Origin: Torreya grandis
Taxonomy: Eukaryota; Streptophyta; Pinopsida; Cupressales; Taxaceae
Reading direction: 5' to 3'
Length of the DNA stretch: 64,000 nt
Assembly: GCA_037957365.1 (NCBI GenBank)
Contig: JARHVA010000666.1
Coordinates: 683,501 to 747,500, forward strand
Shown here: positions 24,801-37,878 of the stretch, piece by piece
Numbering within the stretch: position 1 is the stretch's first letter
Layout of the letters: each line of letters starts with the position of its first letter
Notes under the pieces: generated by a model
The model's database searches: none
Told to the model about the DNA's origin: nothing
The model's input: the letters and a program-made list of their open reading frames with translations, nothing else
Made by a program: the position numbers and the translations under genes

Positions 24801-25499
24801 GAAGGCAGTGTTTAGTTACACAAGGTTTATTAAGCTAGCTTGGTTATTCCAATTACTCATTTCCCACCTTTGTATTTTATCTCTATCTTGTTTATTATTT
24901 AGTATCTAGGGTTTTCTCTCTTACATGTCTTCCATGTGACAACATAGAACACAAATCTCAAAATTTAACCATTGTAGGTGATCACACATACCCATATTTA
25001 AAAATAAAGAATACAATCAATCATGACATGACTATAGTAGTTAGACAAAGTTACAATGTGACCCTGTCCACCTCTTGTGGAATTATCCTAATAAATTGTA
25101 AATTATTATTTCTAACATGGCTTTTTGCACATCAATTTCACACATTTTCCAATTGTAGTGAACTTACATAGTCAAATCTATTTATGTTTAGGAAGGTTTT
25201 CACATCTTAGGCCCTTTTACTATTTTTAGCACTATTTTAATTTTTGTTAATTATATAATATTACATTTAACTATATTTTAATACCATCTCAGTACATATC
25301 AGCATTTCAATTTCAAATTTTTAATACCATAGTTTAAGAACACTTAAAATAAAAGGGTTAAACACTATGGCATGTGCCTTGCTAATATAACTTTCCACCA
25401 TCACAATAGTATCTTACCTTGTTGAGTCCTTGGAAAGGATAAATAGTCATATTAAAGTCACTAAAATTAATAATGACCTCTCTATAACCTCTAGATATC
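21868..25499. other. AT-rich DNA, possible 3' end and LTR of element D
   Basis: No gene was recognised. Three purine runs could be polypurine tracts marking the start of a 3' LTR of element D: attggggg at 22064-22071, aaaatgggggca at 23209-23220 and atgggggtatg at about 23304-23314. I could not find a matching 5' copy of the DNA that follows any of them, so the LTR limits stay undefined. The rest is AT-rich with many homopolymer runs. Confidence 0.3.
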
Positions 25500-25830
25500 A
25501 AGTCATCCTTTGAAAATTACAAAACAAAAAAATAAAAATATGGGGGAGAATTGAAAAATAAAAATAAAAATAGATATGATAGAAAAAATAATAAATGACA
25601 AACCAAAGAAACAAAAAAATAGCTACAAGAAAAGGAGGTATATATTTATCAATCTCTATTATTACCATCCTCTTTCTCACCCTAGTGGTACAAATATCTA
25701 TGTCATGTTCCCAAAGTACTAGGCATAACTCATTTCCTTTAAGTAGTGCCTATAAAATGCAAAGATACATCAATAGTACCAATTTAGGGAGAAAATATAT
25801 AAATATAAATACATTATATCAATGAAATAA
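25500..25830. repeat. Dispersed repeat, copy 1
   Basis: This segment is similar to 52960-53300. The clearest part is at about 25725-25826 and 53175-53285, sharing actaggc/attaggc, the block tttcctttaagtagt/ttcccttcaagtggt, gatacatcaata/gagacatcaata, and gagaaaatatataaatat followed by catcaatgaaataaat. Divergence is substantial. Two short opposite open frames here (25498-25680 minus, 25595-25825 plus) are low-complexity and not believed to be genes. Confidence 0.55.
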
Positions 25831-28800
25831 ATATATAATAAACACAATCATGGTAAATATGATAACTTAGCATATCAATCATTAAATGTTACGAATATTG
25901 ATATCTCACAAATACCAACATTTGAATATAATTGAAACTACAAAGTCAAAATGACGTTTCAAAGGTCGTTATTACATCATGTTCCCCAATTAACACTTTT
26001 TTTAATAAAAACAAGCTTTTTTACATATCCCAACCTTAATTAGGCAAGACTATGGTGATTTACATAATAAATATAATCAAATTTTTCATAGAGCCAACAT
26101 TTTTCAAGGATATTTTCCTTACACATAAAAAATGGTTTATGTACAAAACATACATCTTAATAACCTTATTTTTTCCAATTGAAAGACAATCAATAGTCAA
26201 GATAGTTAAAGTAATAACATGAAACTAACCAATTAATTGGAGAAAGATCTTACTAGACACATAGTCACACTTGTAAGAAACTTTGTAGTAGATATTTGAT
26301 TCCAAGATCATATTGATACTCAATGTAAATTATAACAATAGTTTAATATTTCTAACTAACTATAATTATCTATAGAAAGGGAATTAGAAATCAAGTCATG
26401 AATGAAAATCTTGGAATAGACCTATAGTGTCATGTTCACTTTGGTTCTTAATTTTAGTCCAATAATTAATGTAATGTCTCATTATTAATCCATTAGTCAT
26501 CAAAGAAGCTATATGTTTGAATCTACACACACATCAAGGGATCTACATGCACTCCAATCTTCTTATATTTGTATAATCATTAGGTATCCATCTAAAAGTA
26601 CCATAATAATTAGGCTTTACTTGTTTCAATCATAACATGAATTGAAACAACCCTTATACCTTCAAACCATGAATTCAAGTTTTATTACTTATGTTACCTT
26701 ATTATATTTATTCTTCACTTCTTTTCCCAAAAAATCATTTTTGATCTCTTATTCATTAAACACATATATTTTTAAAGTTTTACAAATCACAAACCATGTT
26801 CTGTAAAATAAACACCCTCATGTCTCACCACATAATAATTCTTTTTACTCATTCATACAATAAAACTTTGTGATTTATGCACAACTAATACCTCAAGGTC
26901 CTTTTAACTTGCCCATACAAGCTGATTTTATACTTAGTAATCATTGTGATTTTTGAATGATAATAATTTTTATACCCTTTTACATTTTAATTACTCTTTC
27001 TTACTACATAATACCCACTCAAATCCCATGGAAATCTAACATTTTTAGGCTCTTTGAATAATAATCTCACATGCCCCATGCCATTATGTCTCACCTATAC
27101 TTCATGCATGAAATAATAATTATGTCTTACTAAATTTCCCATAAAATTCAATGCTTAACATATATAATTGTCTCTCTTATATTTTAGAAAGTTGTCTAAA
27201 AATACATAAGTGACAACATTCCAAATATACCTCCTAACTTTCCCATACAAGTAAACAGTACGCACTTGTATTGTGCCCTCAATAATAAGAGTGAGAAATT
27301 ATCAAATGCCCTCAATTAAATTACCAATAAAATTAATTAGTATTAAATTAACACTTCTTCCTATACATAAATTCATCCTTGATAGATATATGGTACAAAC
27401 ATGGCCTTTGGAAAATATCTCTTCGAGATTGGGTGGTGAAGATGGATTGATTTTGGTTCTAGTTTGGGCCTAGGGCTTACCAACCATTTCCATTGTCTTT
27501 TATTTATCCATTTATATTATTACTCTAACCATTACATACCCTAACCATCATGAATATCTAAAAAATATAGTTAGGCAAATTGTTCCATAGAGATCTATAT
27601 GTTTGAGCCTAATGTTTTGGTACCAGTCTAATGAACCCAAAAATCCCAACTATAATATTTTTATCCAAAAAAGGATTACATAGTGTATTTAAAACTTAAT
27701 TATTGGTTCAAAGCTATATAATGAATATATAAACTATAATATTTTCTCTATGTGAGAGTTTTAATCCTTAAAACATAATTAGGTTTTCTCAAACTAGAAA
27801 ACTTCTAATAAGAAAACAAGGTTTGAACCTCAAAATATTTGGAGATATACCAAAATATTAGAGGTAAATATTATCCTAAATCATGGATATAAATAATATA
27901 AAATAAATAATCAATTTATTATTTGGCTGATGTATAAACCCTAGATGAGGTATTCTAGCACTAGTTCAAGATCATAAAATCTGGAACCAAAATATTAGTA
28001 ACCTAAAGATGAACTTGGTTGAGATAGTAATTCCATGGGAAGATAGAGCCTTCAGGTTTTTAATAAAATATATTAGATCTTGATTTTTATTGTATTTTAT
28101 TGTATATCTATTTTTCTAATACTTTAATATCTTTGGAGCAAGGAAATCAAAACAATTCAAGTTTTCCCAACTATCTTAGACCTTAGTAATGGGATGAAGA
28201 GGCTTCAAGTTCCAAAATGGATTCTACTATCATACCATTGTATTGAATCTTATCCACTATGAATTCAATCATAATTATGATTACATTTAATTGAATACAA
28301 TTTAATCCCATGGAGTATCTTTAAGAGTAAGCCAAGTACTTATATCCCATAATTTCTTCTAAGGGATAAGGTACCCCTAATCATTACTAAAATAATTGAA
28401 GGTAAATTATAAATAAAGTAGATTTTAAGAAATATATATAGAATTCACAAAAATATATTTTGAAAAAATACTCACAAGTTTAGCCAAACTTATTAATTCC
28501 TAAAGGTGATCTATGCAATTTAAATACTTAACAAGCAACTATTGAGGAGAAAAACATCAAAATCCTTTTATATTTCCATCTAAATAATATCAACTACTTC
28601 AACATAAAACCACCCTATTAACAAAACATAACATGTTATACTAATGGAAATCATGATAAGGTTTCAAACCATAAAAACACATGAGATTTAAATCTATTAC
28701 CATACTAACAAGTTGCATATGTACTTATTAAGACATAAGAAGATATCAATACTAAAACATTGAGTCAAGCTTTAGGATTTTTTTTTTTTCAATAGTCACT

Positions 28801-30623
28801 AAAAAATCCTCAAGTAGAATTATTTAAGAACCAATATACATCCAAATAGAAGACAATAATGTATTTAATAGCATACAAGGTTGTGAATTCATATCTATGG
28901 TGCACCTATTATTTTCAAGATTACTAAAACAAAGGCATACATCATATACCTCTAAGTCAATGTAAATGTATCCTCCCATTCCAAAACAAAGACACTAGAA
29001 CTACTTGAATCCAATAAGAAGAAATATTTCAACCCTTTATATGATACTGAGATACTTTCACTAGATACAAGTTTCAAGATCATGTGTCTATCTTACATGT
29101 GTTTGAATAATATACACATGTAATGATCAATGGAATTGGGGGTAATCATATTAAATTTTAATCCTAAGCAATATTCCTCACCAAGCTCCATAACTAAGAA
29201 TATAGATTTTGTCTAGAAACTCATGAACTATTAAAAAAAAAATCTAAAGACCATAAAAAATAATAAAACCACTTCTATTAAAGACAAATCATGCCTTAAA
29301 ATGACAATATTTCATCCCCAATTAAGATTTAATAAGTAGATAAGTGTTTTCAAGTCTTTCTAAACATAAAACTCAGAACTTCCAATATCCTTCTTGTCAT
29401 CCACAATAAAAACATTAGTAAATTAAGAATAATAGATAAAATCATCTACTAAAATATATTTTCATTATATCCTTGCTTCTTATATGCATTGAAGATTTAT
29501 TACAAAACCAAAATACTTACATGGTTTTAATTATCATTAGTATAGAGTGTCAAACAATGAAATTAAAACATCAAGATATGTACATAAGGTTAGGTTGAGT
29601 CATTCATTTGAGAAATCCTTATGATAATTTAGGAAACTATATACCAATAAGTGAATAATTCACTTCATCTTAGGTTTAATTTAACATCTAATAATTGCTC
29701 ATGTTCTCATTCCTAGAACCTTGAGTTAGATGTTGATAAAATAAAAAATCTAAGGAGTCAATTGAATCAAGGGTTTAAGAAAAAATTAAATAATATGCTT
29801 TATTGAGTTTTATTTCCTATTGGTTTTAACAAGTTCATAAAATAATAAAGGTTATGAGATAGCATATAATGCAAGTCAAATAAAGACATTGATATCATCA
29901 TTTCCAAAAAAACATGAAAATGAAAATATTATTAATATAAGTAACCAGATTAATTTTATTCATAATGAGAGATATATTTATTCAAGTTTAATCTCCTAAA
30001 AATAAGAGTCAGCCTTATCTCTCCAAATCACACATCATATTCTCTACTTTAGTTGTTATAACAACTTTTACACACTCTTAATTACACCGCTAGGTGTTCC
30101 TTTAGTGGCATCCAGGGTTGCAGGTGTGATGGCATGAGTGTATCAACTTTTAATTCTTTTAAAACTAACAAAATAAAATAAACCTATACCCCCATTTAAT
30201 TAGATTATAATCAACATATGAAAAACAATAAAAAAGATGTGATGTTAATATAAATAGATTTAACATAAAAACTACTTAACTAAAAAAGTTAATATATCTT
30301 TACTTTAGTAATGGATTCATTCCATCTTTAAGGTAAAACATATATAGTTACCTTGCAGTTAGAGGGTTTTTCTTGTTCATATTTTTTTGTAATATTTTTT
30401 TTTGTTTGGATTATTAATTTTTATTTACTTATTTTAAATTTATTTTTATCTTTATTTTCATTATTAATTAGTTAATTTTTTAATGCAAAATAGTGTAATT
30501 TTCAATATTTTTAAAGATAAGATTTATATTTAAATTTTAATAAAGTGTTATAATATATTTAGATAAGAATATTATTTTTATTTAATTAAATATATTTGGT
30601 AATTTTATTTTTAAATCAATATA
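25831..30623. other. Gene-free AT-rich DNA
   Basis: I see no gene, RNA or recognisable element here. The stretch is AT-rich, with stops in all frames, short A and T runs and no long open frame. It is probably very old repeat DNA beyond recognition by eye. Confidence 0.4.
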
Positions 30624-32330
30624 ACTTTTTATTTGATAGGTTAAACTCAAGTTTTACAGAGACATGAAAACCATAATTCAACATGAAATAAGTAAATACA
30701 AAACAAAAAGTAACAAGGCCAACTCAGCTTATCAGACATAAAAAGTTAGCTAAGTTTTATAAAAATAAGAACCAAAAAAACAAAACCAAAACATGAAGCC
30801 ACCTATTATATTTCCTCAGAGTGGGTCTCTTTCCTACTACCACCTACCTTCTTCTTTGCACTACTTCTTATCATTCCTCTGGTTTATGTTCCAGGGCCTT
30901 CCACCATGTTCAACTAAGACTTTAGCCTTCTCTACCATCACTTTTCCTTTCTTGTTGTAGCTCCTCAGGGTGATGGTGAGAATTTCTTTCCCTTTTCTGA
31001 TAGTGGTTCCCTCCAGCTTTCTTTTGCTCCCTTCCATCATTTTTAGGTTCCCCATCCCTTCCCTTAGCCTATCCACTTCTTACTTGAAATTTTTCCATTA
31101 TTCCATAAGTGACACTAGCTACCCACCCATTTTCTTTAGATTGTCATGAAACTCTACCAACTTTTGCCTATATCCCTTTAGAAGTTGAGCCAAATCATCA
31201 TCCCTCTTTTATATGTCTGTCACTTTTATTTTGTGGATTTTAAAGTTAGGGTTTTGATTCCTTGTGGGAATTACAGACTTATATTGAAATTTTTTCCTAA
31301 GCTCCTCTCTGGGGGAGAAGAATCCTAGGATTTCCTTTTGTCTTTATTCTTTCCCTCCCATGGGTGAATAAGGTGGGGGGAAGGAGAAGCCTCGTCCTTT
31401 CTTCCCTTAGCTAATTTATCCTTATCAAAGTTATTCTCTTTACTGATTTACACAATATGTATTTTTTGGCTCCTCATAGGGGTTTCTCTTTTAGTGAGTA
31501 GGATAATTAGTCCTTAGTGGATTATGTTTGCAGTGGGTTTTTCTTGGAAGGATAGGACTATAAATTCTAGTGACATGAGGGGATAATACATAAAACTAAT
31601 CTGATGATATTTAAAATGGTTTGGTAATAATAAATGGTGCAAGAAGATATGAGTGAGCTTTCCTTCTAAAGTTAAGTAGTGCATTGACTATAAGTAGACC
31701 TTCGGCCATCTCCTCAAAAGATCAACCTTAGGAAATCCCTTATTGTATGTTTAGATGATGGTATCTATATCAAAGAAGGACTACATGAACTCTTATTTCT
31801 ACCTCTTATCTTTGAAGGCATTAGTTCCTTCACAAGACATTTTGATGACTTCCTCGATGAGCTCTTACATGACTTCTATTGTGACTCCCCTGAAGACAAC
31901 ATGGCATTGTTTCCAGCCTACTGTAAAATCCCTGGCTAGTATTTCATCATGCCCTTCAATCTAGAACATAAACTCCATGAGTCCACCCTTTATCAATTTT
32001 ATCCACACCTTCCAATTTGATTGAAATTATGCATAAGAAATTGGTTTGTAGCGGTCCCAATCTCCCTCATGTTGTTGATCTTATTTCTACTTAGATGTTG
32101 AAAGTTGTAGTGGACCAAGTAGTAGTTCAAAATTTTGATATTTTGTTTTACCCCACAACCTTTGCTAGAGTCCTTTTTTATGTGACATGTTTTTCCATTA
32201 GATTCAAAATTGGTGTCATTATTATGACATAAAGTGTGTTTTAACCTTTGCTTAGGCATAATTTTTTTTCCAATGTGTGTCCCTACCACAAGCTTGATAG
32301 GTTTGAATGTACAAATCATTATTGATCAAG
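30624..32330 (-). pseudogene. Unidentified protein family U, copy 1
   Basis: The family is not recognised. On the minus strand, from about 32319, the frame reads KIMPKQRLKHTLCHNNDTNF, CHIKKDSSKG and NNMREIGTATNQFLMHNFNQ. It then shifts to IEGHDEILARDFTVGWKQ, VVFRGVTIEVM, ELIEEVIKMSCEGTNAFKDK, SFFDIDTII, TYNKGFPKVDLLRRWPKVYL and SMHYLTLEGKLTHIFLHHLL. The C-terminal part (31320-30861) is charged and coil-like: LLKGYRQKLVEFHDNLKKMG and VDRLREGMGNLKMMEGSKRK, ending in an open 71-codon stretch. Downstream it shares a 3' end with copy 2: CTGTAAA, then TTTAACCTATCAAATAAAAA near 30655-30624. Copy 2 is at 61410-62794, plus strand. It may be a retroposed or element-borne gene; a distant link to the 'putative plant transposon protein' type (RDF/REF...RG..V..) is a guess. 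Confidence 0.6.
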
Positions 32331-32420
32331 GGGAGATGTTGAAGGGTCCAATCCATGTGGAGAGTTTTGAGTTGAGTATGCTCATATTGACAAGATCACC
32401 AGCCACCGTGTTGCATAAAT

Positions 32421-32560
32421 ATAAATAATAAGTGTTTAATGTTTTTATTATAATAAAATATATTAAATATAAACTTTTTTATTTAATTATAAATCTTTTT
32501 TAATTTTAGTTTTAAAGAAATATAATTAATAAGTATCTAATGTTTTTATTATAATAAAAT
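32421..32560. repeat. Direct repeat, about 100-bp spacing
   Basis: The segment taataagtgtttaatgtttt with its continuation attataataaaatat at 32426-32460 is repeated with few changes at 32527-32560. A third, shorter echo (aacaagtgtctaatttttta) follows at about 32568. This looks like a local duplication in AT-rich DNA just outside the hairpin element. Confidence 0.7.
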
Positions 32561-32641
32561 ATATAATTAACAAGTGTCTAATTTTTTAGAAAAGAATAAC
32601 TAAATACAAACTTTAATTATTTAATTGAAATGTAAGATAAT

Positions 32642-32806
32642 ACTAGCATACATATCTTAGATAAATCTATGTAAAATACATCGATATAAATCATTCTTGA
32701 GGCACCTATATCATATTAAAATGTGACATTAATAGAATAAGTGCCTCAAAAATGATATCTATTAGTGTGTTTTACATATATTTCTCTAAGATATGTATGC
32801 TGGTGA
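32642..32806. mobile_element. Hairpin MITE-like element
   Basis: Two arms of about 65 bp are inverted copies of each other: 32643-32706 (tagcatacatatcttaga ... ttcttgaggcacct) and 32740-32804 (agtgcctcaaaaatgatatc ... tctaagatatgtatgctggt). They are separated by a loop of about 33 bp. The outer 18 bp of the arms match almost perfectly. The 5-bp sequence ATAAT occurs immediately outside each end (32637-32641 and 32807-32811) and could be a target site duplication. There is no coding capacity. A 165-bp foldback with terminal inverted repeats fits a miniature inverted-repeat element; the superfamily is not assigned. Confidence 0.75.
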
Positions 32807-35800
32807 ATAATTTAGACTAATATTAATACCATGATGTACTAACCAAGACTAACTCTAACACATGCATTATATGAGGAGTTATTAGATAACCAACAAATCA
32901 TTATGTATCACATGAATTACATGAAGATTTATTATATAACTAATAACTCATTATTTATAAGCCTCAAAATAATATGATTGTTAGCTAATCAATTACCCAT
33001 GACCAAGGATTGATCAAAATCAGGTAACTGAGTCATCTAACCTTAAAATGGTCTGATTGAGAATCATGTCTTAGGGTTATGGCTTAGTGTTGTATTTCAT
33101 ATCAAGGTCTAAATAGGGTCCTATTATGATGTTAAATTCCATGTGTGTGTCTTGTCCTATCAAATGCATACCTTGATATTTGAAGAGATCTTTTGCAATG
33201 CATTTTATCAAATTCTAAGATAACTTTAGAGAGTTTAAGGTTCATTTATGAATGTTAAGGTAGACTTCATCCGTGGTAAAGATAAAGAGGTGGTGATCAT
33301 CCAAAAATTTAGGATGATACAAGATAGATCAGTGGACCTAAGATCCAAGCTAAGGAATATGGAAACATTACAACTTCAAAACTCTAGAAAGTTTAAGGTA
33401 CTTTTGAAGATTTTAAGTTTTCTATTATTTTACCTTCTTTTGATTTTTGAAGTGATGTAATGTGATCACCTTGGGAGATACTAATTTTTAAGGTAAAATA
33501 TAATTTATAAAGCTTAAAAGGTTATTTTTATTTATTTGACATTTGTGAGAATCATATTATATGTATCTTTCCCATACATCTTGGTTGAGGTGTGACAGTA
33601 TTCCCTTTCCAATATTAAATCACATTTTAAACTACCTTGATCATCACTATAACATCCATATAAAACATAATGAATAAGTGGTATGTAAATTAAGGTTAAA
33701 TATTCTTATTTTATGTTACATCATAACCATACAAGATAGGAAGAACTCCACGGCTACCTAGTTCACAATTCTAGCAGGGTATTCTAGTAAGATAAGCAAG
33801 CTTCTTGAAGAAGGACCTATGGAGGTCTCATTGAAATGGTCTTAGACTTAATACTAACTCATAATCCTCTCCAAATACTTATCCATCCTCCTAAAGATCA
33901 AAACCATTCTCAATAATAATATTTAGGTCCAAAAAAGACAAAAATCGATTTAAATTCTCCATCGGGTCATTGGCAAGCACAAAAAGGTCATTTTGATGTG
34001 GTTGGTTCATAAATAAGGATATGTTTTATAAAAAATTACATTATAGTATTTTTAAAAACCCTATTCCTTTCAAATTCATGGAAATATTTTTGGGATTAGG
34101 AGGTAGAGTTTTATGAACTATCGTTAATAAGTTAAACATCTCTAAAACCCTCCTAAACCCCACTATTTTTTCTTTAAAATGGTAGTTTTGTGCTTAGTGA
34201 ATTAATTTAAATAGTTGATAAGTGTATATTTAGAGTATATTTACCTTTTAAACATCAAAATAAACTCAAATTATTAATAATCATGGTTGTGCTAGCAAGA
34301 AAAGTCTTTGTTTTATTGTTTTAAGTATGACAAATAGTGTTTTATAGGTTTTCAAAGTGTTTCCAGCATGAAGGTGAGTGATATTAAGTATAAATTATAT
34401 ATTAATCCTCATAAAAATACAAAAAATCCTCTTATACCATATATAAACAATATTCACATTCAAAAATGAGAGGAATGTCGATGTACAAGTATGTAGGGTT
34501 TTAAGAGTGCAAGTGTTGAGCCTGTTCAACATTGTTTGAAGGGTTTTGGGATTATAATAGAAGCCAAAGATTATGATATACACTTTTTTCAAGTATTCAA
34601 ACTCTTTTTCATGTATATTAAATCCCACATCCATATTTAAATTAGTCTTCTAGTATTGGTCTATGCATGCAGTCCTCAAATAGAGAGACATAGTCTTCTA
34701 GACAAGCATTTTTTATGATTGATAAATAATCCATTTGGAGTGAAGTTTTAGGTTCCTAAAATGGAGTGTGTAATAAATTTTAAAAACATTCACTAAGTTT
34801 ATAATTCTATATAATCACCCTTGATGGAAGTTTTAGGTGGAAGGTTCAAGATCATTAGTCTAATGTGTTTGAACAAGATTTTCAAGTGTATGAAAGTAAA
34901 TAATAGACCTATGATCATTATTAAAGGTTTTTAATGAATTTTTTAATTATAAATAGTGATTATTAACCTAAGTTATACCCTATACCCTAAACCCCTTAAT
35001 TATCATGAATGAACAATATATCAAAAGATGAAACAATTGTAGTATGCATGTACAGGTGGGTTGTGCTAAGAATGCAGTCTAAGATGAGAAGTTCTTGACA
35101 ATTACATGTATATTTTCTCACTTTAAATAGTTTTAAAACAAATAAAATATACCTAACATTGTTTATATAACCATTTAATATAATAAAATACATGTATTTC
35201 TATCAAAAGGCAAGTTTGGAATGGTTCAAGCTTGAGAGAGGCACCTCCAAGCCTACTTGTAGGAATTTGGAAAAGAGTACATTTTGGTGCTAAACAAGAT
35301 TTTTTAGAGGCTATTTAGGGTGTGATCAACATTATAAAAGGTGATTTAAGTGTTTATATTTTGTTTGAGAATGGAAAACCATCAATTTGAGTCAATATCA
35401 CTTGAAAGAAGGTGTATGAGGCCTATGAGAATCCTTGAAAGAGAAACTTTGCATTTGAGATTGAATCCTCAATAAATCAATGAGATATTGGTTTTTTATT
35501 GATGAACATGATCTACTAAATTTAAGGAAATTTCTCAAACAATTTTAAAAACTTCCATGACCACCAAGATGATAAAATGTACACAAATATGTATAGGCAA
35601 TTTGGGAAGTATGGGTTCTAGAGAATTTTAGTGTCCACTTTGGAAAGAAGGAGCATTCAGTAAGTAGAGAAATAATTTTGCATGTGTGGAGTGAAAAGGA
35701 CAAGAAAATGGCCTAGAAACTAAATTTTTAAACATGTTTTTAGGTGTTTGACTGAGTAAGGTCTTCTTAATCGGTTAAAAGAGGATTTAAAGTCTAGATA

Positions 35801-36846
35801 GAGGTATAATGACCTTCCATAAGTCATGGTAAGAGGTATCCATGGTGGCATAATGGGTTTTAAGTCTCTAAAACAAGCCAAGTGAAGACAATCTTCCTAG
35901 TTTCATAGAAAATTGAGATTTTATACCTTATTCATAAAAGGCATAAAAAATCCTTATATCACTCTTGTATAAACTTGATACATCCTTGTAAAACTTTTTA
36001 GGCCATACATAAGCCATTCTTAATTATTACAATCAAAATTGAAGGGTTTACTCATAGGCAGTCCATTATTTTCATAGTGTAGAGAGCCTTAAAAGACACC
36101 TACAAGATTTATCAACTTTTAAATCTTACCACAAAATGAACATACCCTTGGAGACCTTTAATAAGGACTAAAACATATTACACCTTAGTGTTGAGCGCAT
36201 GGGATATGGATAATTTCTTAAGATAGTTCTCAAGTCTATTTGAAACTTAGTAATTCACAACCCTCTCCAAATATCTTTCTAGTAGGTTATAAATATTCTT
36301 TTGAATATAGTTGGCAATCTTAGATAGAGATGATATGACCATATACAAGGCCTTCATATATTTAACAATATTGTCATGACAACATTCAAGCAAAGATTAG
36401 ATCTGTTATGAGAGATAGGTTGGTCTTCATCACATTATTTAGATCAAACAAATTTGACAAGAAATTATAGGTCCTAATGAAAAATATCATAATATGAAGA
36501 TGTTTAAATCTTGAATCTCATTCTCACCAAGATAGGAGATGCATTTCAAGAGCCAAGGATGGTGTATAAATATTAAAAGAAGGCTAAGTAGGCCATGTGT
36601 CAAACTAACAACTTGTCACTCCTCATATAAGAAAGGGTAGTTTCAAATGAAGAAATATGGATCATAGAATATGAAAATCCACTTCTACACCACCTCTCAT
36701 GAGTTCATCATCAGGCCAAGTTAACACATGTTCAAGATAAATGGTAGGACTATTTATCCACTTTATTTTGTCATTGTAACTAATTTTGTTATAAATGATA
36801 GCCATGATGTACTTTCTCTATGTCCTCCTTTTCTCTCTCTCCTTTT

Positions 36847-36854
36847 TATATAAA
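36847..36854 (+). promoter_or_regulatory. LTR promoter TATA box, 5' LTR of C
   Basis: TATATAAA sits after a pyrimidine tract (ctctctctcc) and is conserved in the 3' LTR at 49223-49230 with the same flank (tatataaatttggccttgaa). A conserved AATAAA follows about 155 bp downstream at 37005-37010 (49378-49383 in the 3' LTR). This spacing suits transcription start in R and a short R region. The function is inferred from position and conservation. Confidence 0.6.
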
Positions 36855-37319
36855 TTTGGCCTTGAATGGTATTGTAAAGGATCCTCGAAGTTAGTATGGT
36901 GAAGCCCTACTAAAATTGATACTTGTTTTTCCTTTTGAAGTGAATGAAAAATGTTTTTGAATTCTTCATCTCATACTTAGTATACTCATGGTGATTTTTT
37001 GATGAATAAAAGTGTTGATGTTCAATCTACTTGTATTATTACTTTTAAATCTTGCCTATTTGTGAATAAGTTATCTCTTTATAGGTCATATGGTGTGTAT
37101 TACATGATTATGAAAATATTAATTGTGGGAAACTTTCATTAGTGATTCATTCTAAGACTCTTGAATACCCCTCTTATTTTATGTATTAGTTGGAACATAC
37201 ATATTGAAATATTTATGCTAAAAAAATATTTAAGGTTGTGTAATAAAATTCAACCATATTTAGCTTGTTTATCAACTCATAGACCATAGGATGAGACCTA
37301 CATTTGGTGCATCACTCTT

Positions 37320-37344
37320 TATATATATATATATATATATATAT
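37320..37344. repeat. (AT)n microsatellite inside the 5' LTR
   Basis: A run of about 12 TA units. The equivalent place in the 3' LTR (about 49690-49698) has only a T run, so the microsatellite arose after the element inserted. Confidence 0.95.
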
Positions 37345-37546
37345 ACTTTCAATTTTATTTATCACTTTTCATTTTAATTTGGGTAGGTTTAGTGGTAATA
37401 TATGTGTAACATTGATGGAACCAACCCTCTCTAGAGGTTCTCCTTAGTTATATGCCACCCACAATCTTACAAAGTTCCCATTCTATCAATTGAGTGAGGA
37501 GACCTGAAACACCTCCTCAAAGGGTGAAACTTAAAGTGAAAAAAAA

Positions 37547-37565
37547 TTTGGCACACCTAGTGGGA
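37547..37565 (+). other. Primer-binding-site-like leader of element C
   Basis: The sequence tttggcacacctagtggga begins about 16 bp after the end of the 5' LTR. It resembles the TTTGGCGC...GTGGGACC leaders found after the 5' LTRs of plant Ty3/gypsy elements, with one CG decayed to CA. This is where a tRNA 3' end would pair to start minus-strand DNA synthesis. I do not assign the tRNA species. Confidence 0.55.
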
Positions 37566-37878
37566 CCCAAATTCAATAATATTAATAAAGAATGGTATCA
37601 TTATTGACATACTTACAATTGTCATAGAATCTACATTTAGTATCTAGTGACTCCAACAAGCTTTCAAGCATCTTGGTTGCAATACTAGTGTCTAATTTTC
37701 ATGCCAAAGGTAACTACAAGATATTATACTATAGGTAATACTTTTGATTTTGTATAATTATCTTATCATTCATCCAATAAAAGGAGGTTTTATACTACAC
37801 ACCCTTATCCAAAAAAATCTTTTATTGTTGCTATAAATCTATCTATATAAAAAAATTATATACCCACCTTTTTTTAAG

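Larger units (their letters stand above)
32979..37531 (+). repeat. 5' LTR of element C, about 4.55 kb
   Basis: The left end TGttagctaatcaattaccc matches agttagctaattattcaccc at 43392. The right end acctcctcaaagggtgaaac matches acctcctcaaagggtacaac near 49885. Long stretches in between match the 3' copy in the same order, for example 33000-33200 with 43410-43620, 33590-34200 with 44000-44600, and 36300-37500 with 48660-49880. It contains a TATA box at 36847-36854, an AATAAA at 37005-37010 and an (AT)n run at 37320-37344. Short open frames inside (for example 33248-33460) have no recognisable content. Confidence 0.9.

Noticed and set aside
25498..25825. Overlapping open frames on both strands
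   Set aside because: Low-complexity Phe/Tyr/Ile and Lys/Asn runs from A- and T-rich DNA; the segment is part of a dispersed repeat.
29150..29480. Possible copia-type integrase or RT text on the minus strand (VDDF-like words)
   Set aside because: Only isolated words match; the expected neighbouring motifs are missing and stops are dense.
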